Positions 58,713 to 64,000 of a DNA stretch of 64,000 bases are shown here, piece after piece. The stretch spans positions 186,001 through 250,000 of the forward strand of contig NZ_JACCDB010000001.1 in assembly GCF_013432195.1 (NCBI RefSeq), given 5' to 3'. Each line of letters starts with the position of its first letter. Position 1 is the stretch's first letter. The position numbers were made by a program, and so were the translations under genes. Origin of the DNA: Tepidicella baoligensis (GTDB lineage Bacteria; Pseudomonadota; Gammaproteobacteria; Burkholderiales; Burkholderiaceae_C). Under the pieces are notes generated by a model, which saw nothing but the letters and a program-made list of their open reading frames with translations, was not told the origin of the DNA and ran no database searches.

Positions 58713-58845
58713 GAGATTTCTCACAGAGTTGGTTTGGCAGGTCCTTTTCCACGGTCGGTGCCGCTCTGATGGCAGCCTCTTAGGTGGTGTTTGGCCTTGT
58801 GCAGACCACTTCGCCGCGGAACCATAAATCGCTGCGAAGCCTTTC

Positions 58846-58875
58846 ATTGTAACCCGAAACCGCTGAGCCAATCAA
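58846..58875 (-). promoter_or_regulatory. rplM-rpsI promoter
   Basis: On the minus strand TTGATT (58870-58875), 18-base spacer and TACAAT (58846-58851) predict a start near 58839 and a leader of about 127 bases before rplM. That is long enough for the regulatory leader usual for ribosomal protein operons. Confidence 0.45.
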
Positions 58876-58898
58876 TGGCGGTGCAGTACCATCGGCCC

Positions 58899-59816
58899 AT
58901 GTTTTCCTACCGCCACGCTTTTCACGCCGGCAATCACGCCGATGTGCTCAAACACCTGACCTGGTTGGCCATCTTGCGCTATCTGGGCCAGAAGGACACC
59001 GCCTTGCAGATCGTGGACACCCACGCCGGGGCCGGGCAGTATCGCTTGGATCAGGGCCATGCCCGCACCTCGGCCGAATCAGACGCCGGCATCCTGCGAC
59101 TGATGACGGCCGCCGAGACTGCTGCCGCTCGAGCACAGGCCATCCCCCACGCGGTGGCCGACTATCTGAACACCGTCAAGCAATTCAACGCGGATGGCCG
59201 TGTCCGCGTTTACCCCGGTTCTCCCTGGATCAGCCAAACCCTGTTGCGGCCGCAGGACAAGCTCAAGCTGTTTGAAGTCCATCCCACCGACGCCAAGCTG
59301 CTGTCCAAGCAAGTGGAGGAACTGGGCAAAGGCAAGCAGATCGAGGTGCTGCGCCGCAGTGGCTTTGATGGGCTCAAAGCGCTGTTGCCGCCACCGAGTC
59401 GCCGTGGCGCCGTGCTGATCGACCCGAGCTACGAACTGAAAACCGACTACCCGGCCGTACTGGACTGCCTGGAAGACGCCCTCAAGCGCTTTCCGACCGG
59501 CACCTACGCGGTCTGGTATCCGATCATCGCGCGCCCCGAGGCCCATGCACTGGCGCGCAAACTCAAGGCACTGGGCACCCGGCTGCAACGCCCCTGGCTC
59601 CAAGCCGAACTCAACGTGGGCTTGTTGCCCGAAGAAGGCACAGCCGCCAAGGTGGCCCAAGGCCAGCACCATGGTGGCATGCGGGCCAGCGGGATGCACG
59701 TCATCAACCCCCCATTCACCCTGGCTGCACAGCTCAGGGAATCGCTGCCGTGGGCGTTGGCCGCGCTGCGCGAACCCGTGGGCGCCAGTTGGAGCGTCAC
59801 CCCCTCGAGCCCCTGA
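58899..59816 (+). CDS. rlmJ: 23S rRNA (adenine(2030)-N6)-methyltransferase RlmJ
   Basis: Methylates A2030 of 23S rRNA. The 305-residue product begins FSYRHAFHAGNHADVLKH, the conserved N-terminus of RlmJ. SAM-binding DTHAGAGQY and the catalytic motif DPSYE (usually DPPYE) follow. It is slightly longer than the 280 residues of the E. coli enzyme. Divergent from rplM. Confidence 0.93.
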   Translation: MFSYRHAFHAGNHADVLKHLTWLAILRYLGQKDTALQIVDTHAGAGQYRLDQGHARTSAESDAGILRLMTAAETAAARAQAIPHAVADYLNTVKQFNADGRVRVYPGSPWISQTLLRPQDKLKLFEVHPTDAKLLSKQVEELGKGKQIEVLRRSGFDGLKALLPPPSRRGAVLIDPSYELKTDYPAVLDCLEDALKRFPTGTYAVWYPIIARPEAHALARKLKALGTRLQRPWLQAELNVGLLPEEGTAAKVAQGQHHGGMRASGMHVINPPFTLAAQLRESLPWALAALREPVGASWSVTPSSP

Positions 59817-59916
59817 TGTGTTGGCACTCTTGAGCGGTGCGCGGCCCCAAGCCACCCGCCAGCGGAGGCGACAGTACCAATCACCCCTGGCATCGGGTCA
59901 GGCACTGATGATGAGG

Positions 59917-59945
59917 TTGACGGCTTCTCGTTGCCCGACTAAGAT
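59917..59945 (+). promoter_or_regulatory. promoter of the TetR-RND efflux operon
   Basis: TTGACG (59917-59922), 17-base spacer and TAAGAT (59940-59945) form one of the best sigma-70 matches in the window, 57 bases before the tetR ATG. Confidence 0.55.
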
Positions 59946-59947
59946 AC

Positions 59948-59965
59948 GGACGGACCAGACAGTCC
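59948..59965. promoter_or_regulatory. putative TetR operator
   Basis: Directly after the -10 box stands GGAC-GGAC-N6-GTCC, an inverted repeat (59952-59965) with a duplicated left arm (59948-59951). It overlaps the predicted transcription start, as expected for autorepression by the TetR protein. Confidence 0.4.
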
Positions 59966-60001
59966 ACTCTATGAGAAGTCCATATTGATCAGTTCCAGCG
60001 C

Positions 60002-60619
60002 ATGATCGCCAGCAAACCCACTCGTCAGCACAAACCCCCTGCCGTTCGGCAGGCCGAAATCCTGGCTGCGGCGGCCGAGGTGTTCGCCAAACATGGCTAT
60101 CGTGGCTGCGAGGTACAAGATGTGGTCCTGCGCGCGGGGGTGGGTAAGGGCACGGTGTATCGATTTTTCCCCAGCAAGGAAGCCTTGTTCCTGGCCACCC
60201 TTCGGCATGGGCTCGATCAGCTCAGGGCCCTGACCCAGGCGGCCGTCGAGGATCGGGCCGATCCTCTGGACAAGGTGCGGGCGGCCGTGCGCGCCTATGT
60301 GCGGTTCTTCGAGACCCGGCCCGAGATGGTGGAACTATTCATCCAGGAACGTGCCGAATTCCGTGACCGCAGCAAGCCGCTCTATTTCCTTTACAAAGAG
60401 GCCGAACGCCAGGAATGGGTGGCATTGTTCCAGTCCATGGAGGACAGCGGATGCCTGCGACCGGGCTGTGCGGAAGCGGCTCTGGATGCGCTGGGGTATC
60501 TGCTCTACGGCTTCGTGCTGTCGATCAGCAGCCTTGGCGGTGTCCGCCACGCCGAGGCGGCCTTCGAGGAAATTTTCGAGCTTTATCTGCGGGGCGTGCT
60601 GTCCGGGGATAGGCACTGA
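60002..60619 (+). CDS. TetR/AcrR-family repressor of the efflux operon
   Basis: Repressor of 205 residues with the N-terminal helix-turn-helix (EILAAAAEVFAKHGYRGCEVQDVVLRAGVGKGTVYRFFPSKE region, about residues 18-60) and a helical ligand-binding C-terminal domain. It precedes the RND pump genes on the same strand by 109 bases and very probably controls them and itself. The ribosome-binding site before ATG 60002 is weak. Confidence 0.92.
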   Translation: MIASKPTRQHKPPAVRQAEILAAAAEVFAKHGYRGCEVQDVVLRAGVGKGTVYRFFPSKEALFLATLRHGLDQLRALTQAAVEDRADPLDKVRAAVRAYVRFFETRPEMVELFIQERAEFRDRSKPLYFLYKEAERQEWVALFQSMEDSGCLRPGCAEAALDALGYLLYGFVLSISSLGGVRHAEAAFEEIFELYLRGVLSGDRH

Positions 60620-60728
60620 CACCGGTCGGGATGCGGCAAGCCTCTCGACTCCTTCAGATGATGCCCCACGCCGCCCGCATGAGGCTGGGTATTGTCAGAA
60701 ACCACCCAAGATCAGGAGTAACACATTC

Positions 60729-61910
60729 ATGTTTCGAACCATGCTGACTCACCCGGTGTCGCGCCCGGTGCGTAACTTCCTGCCGTTGCTCATGCTCGGC
60801 TTCATCGCGGCCTGCGGCGGGGGCGCTGGGGATGCCGGACAACAGCAGGAACGCCCACCCCTGCCTGTGGCCGTGACCCCGGTCGAACCCCGAAGCGTCG
60901 AGGTGGCCGCCGAATATGCCGGCCGGGTGCGCGGCCTGCGGGAGCTGGAGATCCGCGCCCGGGTAGATGGCATCCTGGAACAGCGGCTCTATCAAGAAGG
61001 GCAACCGGTGCAGGCGGGCGCGGTGCTGTTCCGCATCGATCCGGAGCCCTATGAGATCGCCCTGCGCCGGGCCCAGGCCGAGCAAGCCGATGCCGAGGCT
61101 GGCCTGGCGCAGGCGCAACGGGAGTGGCAGCGGATCTCGAACCTCTATGCCAGCGATGCCGTGAGCCGCCGGGAACGGGACCAAGCCGAGTCCCATCGCG
61201 AGATGGCCGAGGCCCGCGTGCAGCTGGCGCAAGCCGCGGTGGCCGATGCCGAGCGTAATCTGCGCTACACCGAGGTGCGCGCCCCGGCCAGCGGGATCAC
61301 CGGGCTGGAGAGCTTCCCCGAGGGCAGCCTCATCGAGCGCGGGACGCTGCTGACCACCCTCACCCAGCATGATCCGGTCCATGTGCGCTTCGCCTTGCCC
61401 GAAAACGATGCGTTGGCCCAGGGGTTGGCCCGGCAGGCCATGGCCGCCGGCGGCCGTGGCCAACACCGCCGCGAGGCGCGGGTACGCCTGCCAGACGGCA
61501 GTTGGTATGAAAGACCCGGCGAAGTGGACTTCACCGCCAGCACCGTCGATCCCCGCACCGGCACGGTCTCTGCCCGGGTCGTGGTGAGGAACCCCGAGGG
61601 CCGGCTGGTTCCCGGCCAGTTCGTGCGGGTGCGCTTGGTGCTGGAGACCCTGAGCGATGTCTATGTTGTTGACCCGGCCGCCGTTGGCCAGGGGCGGGAA
61701 GGTGCGCAAGTGTTCGTGGTGGACGAACAAGGCCAGGCGCGCGCGCGCACAGTCACACTGGGGCCCATGATCGACGAGGGCCAGGTCATCGTCTCGGGTT
61801 TGACGCCGGGCGAGCGTGTGGTGGTCAACGGCACGGTGGCCCTGCGTGATGGCATGCGGGTTGCGGCCACCGAGGCCCAGGCCGGCGAACCGACGGGAGT
61901 GACACGCTGA
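60729..61910 (+). CDS. RND efflux periplasmic adaptor (membrane fusion protein)
   Basis: Lipoprotein that bridges the inner-membrane RND pump and the outer-membrane channel. The 393-residue product has a signal ending in the lipobox IAAC (about residue 29), a split biotinyl-lipoyl domain (GRVRGLRELEIRARVDG, VRAPASGITG), a coiled-coil hairpin between (about residues 110-170), and beta-barrel and membrane-proximal domains. AGGAG stands ten bases before the ATG. The stop overlaps the pump gene (TGATG). Confidence 0.94.
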   Translation: MFRTMLTHPVSRPVRNFLPLLMLGFIAACGGGAGDAGQQQERPPLPVAVTPVEPRSVEVAAEYAGRVRGLRELEIRARVDGILEQRLYQEGQPVQAGAVLFRIDPEPYEIALRRAQAEQADAEAGLAQAQREWQRISNLYASDAVSRRERDQAESHREMAEARVQLAQAAVADAERNLRYTEVRAPASGITGLESFPEGSLIERGTLLTTLTQHDPVHVRFALPENDALAQGLARQAMAAGGRGQHRREARVRLPDGSWYERPGEVDFTASTVDPRTGTVSARVVVRNPEGRLVPGQFVRVRLVLETLSDVYVVDPAAVGQGREGAQVFVVDEQGQARARTVTLGPMIDEGQVIVSGLTPGERVVVNGTVALRDGMRVAATEAQAGEPTGVTR

Positions 61911-64000
61911 TGTTGCGCTTCTTCATCGACAGGCCCATTTTCTCCTCGGTGATCTCGTTCATCATCGTGCTGGCGGGGCTGGCCACCCTGCGTGTCCTGC
62001 CCGTGGAGCAGTATCCGGATGTAGTCCCTCCCCAGGTCGTGGTTCAGGCCACTTATCCAGGGGCCAGCGCCGAGGTACTGGCCGAGGCGGTGGCCGCGCC
62101 TTTGGAGCAGGAAATCAACGGCGTGGACGACATGATCTACATGGAGTCCACCAGCACCGATGCCGGCATGCTGACTATCGCGGTGTCCTTCCGCATGGGG
62201 ACCGATCCGGACCAGGCGGCGATCAACGTCAACAACCGGGTGCAGGCGGCGTTGCCACGCCTGCCGCAGCCCGTGCGCGACCAGGGTGTGCGTGTGCAGG
62301 CCCGTTCCACCAACATCCTGATGGTGCCGGTGCTGCGCTCGCCCGGCGGTCGCTATGACTCCCTGTTCATCAGCAACTATGCCCTGCTCAACGTGCTGGA
62401 TGAACTGGTGCGCGTGCCGGGCGTGGGCGAAGCCTCGCTGTTCGGGGCCCAGGACTATTCCATGCGCGTCTGGTTGCGTCCGGACAAGTTGGCCCAGTTC
62501 GAGTTGACGCCCTCGGACGTGGCCGCCGCCCTGCGGGAGCAGAACGCCCAGTTCGCTGCCGGGCAGATCGGCGCCGAACCCTCCCCGGACGGGCAGGCCT
62601 TCACCTACACCATCACCACCCCCGGACAGTTCTCCTTGCCCGAGGAGTTCGAGCGGATCATCCTGCGTGCGGACGACACCGGCGGCACCTTGCGCCTGGG
62701 CGATGTGGCCCGGGTGACGCTCGGCTCGCAGCGCTACGACTTCTCCGCCACCTACAACAACGAGCCCACGGTGCCGCTGGGCATCTACCTGCAACCCGGC
62801 GCCAACGCACTGGACACTGCCCGGGCGGTGCGAGAGACACTGGACGACCTGGCCAGCCGCTTCCCGGAAGGGCTCGAGTACACCGTCGCCTACGACACCA
62901 CCGAGTTCGTCGAAATCTCGGTGCGTGAGGTGATCATCACGTTGCTGGTGGCGGTGGTGCTGGTGGTGCTGGTGACCTTCCTGTTCCTGCAGCATCTGCG
63001 CGCCACGCTGATTCCGGTGGCCGCGATTCCGGTGTCCCTGATCGGCACCTTCGCCGGCATGCAGGCCTTCGGGTTTTCCATCAACCTGCTGACGTTGTTC
63101 GGGTTGGTGCTGGCCATCGGCATCGTGGTGGATAACGCCATCATCGTGATGGAGAACGTCGAACGCCTGATGAACGAGCAGGGGCTGAAGGCGCGGGAGG
63201 CGTCCATCGAGACCATGCAACAGGTGGCCGGGGCGGTGGTTGCTTCGACCCTGGTGTTGGTGGCGGTGTTCGCCCCGGTAACCTTCCTGGAGGGCCTGAC
63301 CGGCGAGCTGTACCGCCAGTTTGCGGTCACCATCGCGGTGTCGGTGGTGGTCTCGGGCGTGGTCGCCCTGACCCTCACGCCCGCCATGTGCGCCTTGCTG
63401 CTGGACAAGCAAAAGCACACGGTGAGCGCGCCCTTCGCCCTGTTCAACCGGGGTTTCGACCGCGTCACGCAGGGTTTCGTTTATCTGGTCGAGGTGCTGC
63501 TGCGCCGGCCGGTGATGGGCGTGACCCTGTTCGTCGCTTTCTGCGGCGCCACGCTGTGGATGCTGGATCGTTTGCCCACCGGGCTCGTTCCTCAGGAAGA
63601 CCAAGGCGTGGCCCTGGTCGTGGGCCAACTGCCTCCGGCGTCGGCCTTGGGGCGCACAGAGGCGGTGCGCGACACGCTTTCCAGCCAGCTGGTGCAACTG
63701 GATGAAGCCGAGCAGTTCACGGCCTTCGCCGGCTTCGACATCATTGCCGGCTCGCTGCGCAGCAACGCCCTGGTGGGGTTTCTCAACCTCACCGACTGGT
63801 CCGAGCGCACCCGGCCCGACCAGCATGCCCAGGCGGTCGCTGGGCGGGTCATGGGGATCGGCGCCCGCATCCCTGAGGCCAATGTGTTCGCCTTCGTGCC
63901 GCCACCGATCCAGGGGCTTTCTCTGACAGGCGGTGTGGAAGGCTATCTGCAGGTGCGCGGCGATGTGCGCCCGACCGAAGTGGAGGCGTTGGCGCAACGG
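61910..64000 (+). CDS. RND multidrug efflux permease (HAE1/AcrB family), partial (3' end outside window)
   Basis: Inner-membrane proton-driven drug exporter; 697 of about 1050 residues are present and the frame is open at the right edge. It starts with FIDRPIFSSVISFIIVLAGL, then the periplasmic porter domain (residues about 35-335) and helices 2-6. The helix-4 proton-relay motif reads VVDNAIIVMENVE with D408-N409, where AcrB has Asp-Asp. The third genetic piece, an outer-membrane channel gene, may lie downstream outside the window. Confidence 0.94.
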   Translation, partial: MLRFFIDRPIFSSVISFIIVLAGLATLRVLPVEQYPDVVPPQVVVQATYPGASAEVLAEAVAAPLEQEINGVDDMIYMESTSTDAGMLTIAVSFRMGTDPDQAAINVNNRVQAALPRLPQPVRDQGVRVQARSTNILMVPVLRSPGGRYDSLFISNYALLNVLDELVRVPGVGEASLFGAQDYSMRVWLRPDKLAQFELTPSDVAAALREQNAQFAAGQIGAEPSPDGQAFTYTITTPGQFSLPEEFERIILRADDTGGTLRLGDVARVTLGSQRYDFSATYNNEPTVPLGIYLQPGANALDTARAVRETLDDLASRFPEGLEYTVAYDTTEFVEISVREVIITLLVAVVLVVLVTFLFLQHLRATLIPVAAIPVSLIGTFAGMQAFGFSINLLTLFGLVLAIGIVVDNAIIVMENVERLMNEQGLKAREASIETMQQVAGAVVASTLVLVAVFAPVTFLEGLTGELYRQFAVTIAVSVVVSGVVALTLTPAMCALLLDKQKHTVSAPFALFNRGFDRVTQGFVYLVEVLLRRPVMGVTLFVAFCGATLWMLDRLPTGLVPQEDQGVALVVGQLPPASALGRTEAVRDTLSSQLVQLDEAEQFTAFAGFDIIAGSLRSNALVGFLNLTDWSERTRPDQHAQAVAGRVMGIGARIPEANVFAFVPPPIQGLSLTGGVEGYLQVRGDVRPTEVEALAQR

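Noticed and set aside
61661-63997. Very long open frame on the minus strand opposite the RND genes
   Set aside because: It is rich in His, Gln and Gly with no domain, and mirrors the codon pattern of the RND permease on the plus strand, which has full homology. Typical GC-rich antisense shadow.
1-64000. tRNA, rRNA, CRISPR, insertion sequences, prophage or integrative element
   Set aside because: Intergenic gaps were read through and are all shorter than 300 bases; no cloverleaf, repeat-spacer array, transposase or integrase was seen.

Overview
The window is gene-dense, GC-rich chromosomal DNA from a betaproteobacterium, most likely order Burkholderiales and close to Comamonadaceae/Tepidimonas-type genomes. 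This is inferred from gene order (mrcA divergent from pilMNOPQ-aroK-aroB-dgt; tyrS/M23 peptidase/anmK/erpA; cytochrome c4-resB-ccsB; ruvBA beside phoH-ybeY) and from protein style. I see no rRNA, tRNA, CRISPR array, insertion sequence, prophage or clear foreign island. Nearly everything is intact and tightly packed, often with ATGA/GTGA overlaps. No gene-free stretch exceeds 300 bases. The two ends cut genes: dgt on the left and an RND pump gene on the right.

Layout. 1-7.3 kb (minus): type IV pilus assembly operon pilMNOPQ running into shikimate genes aroK and aroB and then dgt. 7.6-13.5 kb: penicillin-binding protein 1A (mrcA), cyaY, the small lipoprotein lptM with lysA, and the msrPQ periplasmic methionine sulfoxide repair pair. 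13.6-17.9 kb (minus): system II cytochrome c maturation (resB, ccsB) and a cytochrome c4. 18-24 kb: engB, an Asp-nucleophile alpha/beta hydrolase, a lipid A acyltransferase, metK, and the dTDP-rhamnose genes rfbB and rfbD. 24-29.5 kb: an acyl-CoA-binding protein, a lipoprotein zinc peptidase, a molybdopterin oxidoreductase, an M20 amidohydrolase and coaX.

29.6-35.3 kb is the most interesting part. A DUF156 repressor and a persulfide-dioxygenase/rhodanese fusion form a probable sulfane-sulfur operon. Diverging from it is icmF, the fused isobutyryl-CoA mutase, preceded by a perfect 24-bp palindrome and followed by an overlapping DMT-family transporter. A second DUF156 repressor with the same unusual cysteine spacing lies at 39 kb.

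35-48 kb: folate salvage (5-formyl-THF cyclo-ligase), a lytic transglycosylase, an NDUFA9-like reductase, cca, trxC, a MidA-like methyltransferase, a pteridine-reductase-like SDR with folB, ttcA, cheV, a histidine phosphatase and ruvBA. 48.9-58.7 kb: phoH-metallophosphatase-ybeY, an iron-sulfur protein/dtd/cation-transporter operon, tyrS, an M23 peptidase, anmK, erpA, and rplM-rpsI. 58.9-64 kb: rlmJ, then a TetR-regulated RND multidrug efflux operon cut by the window end.
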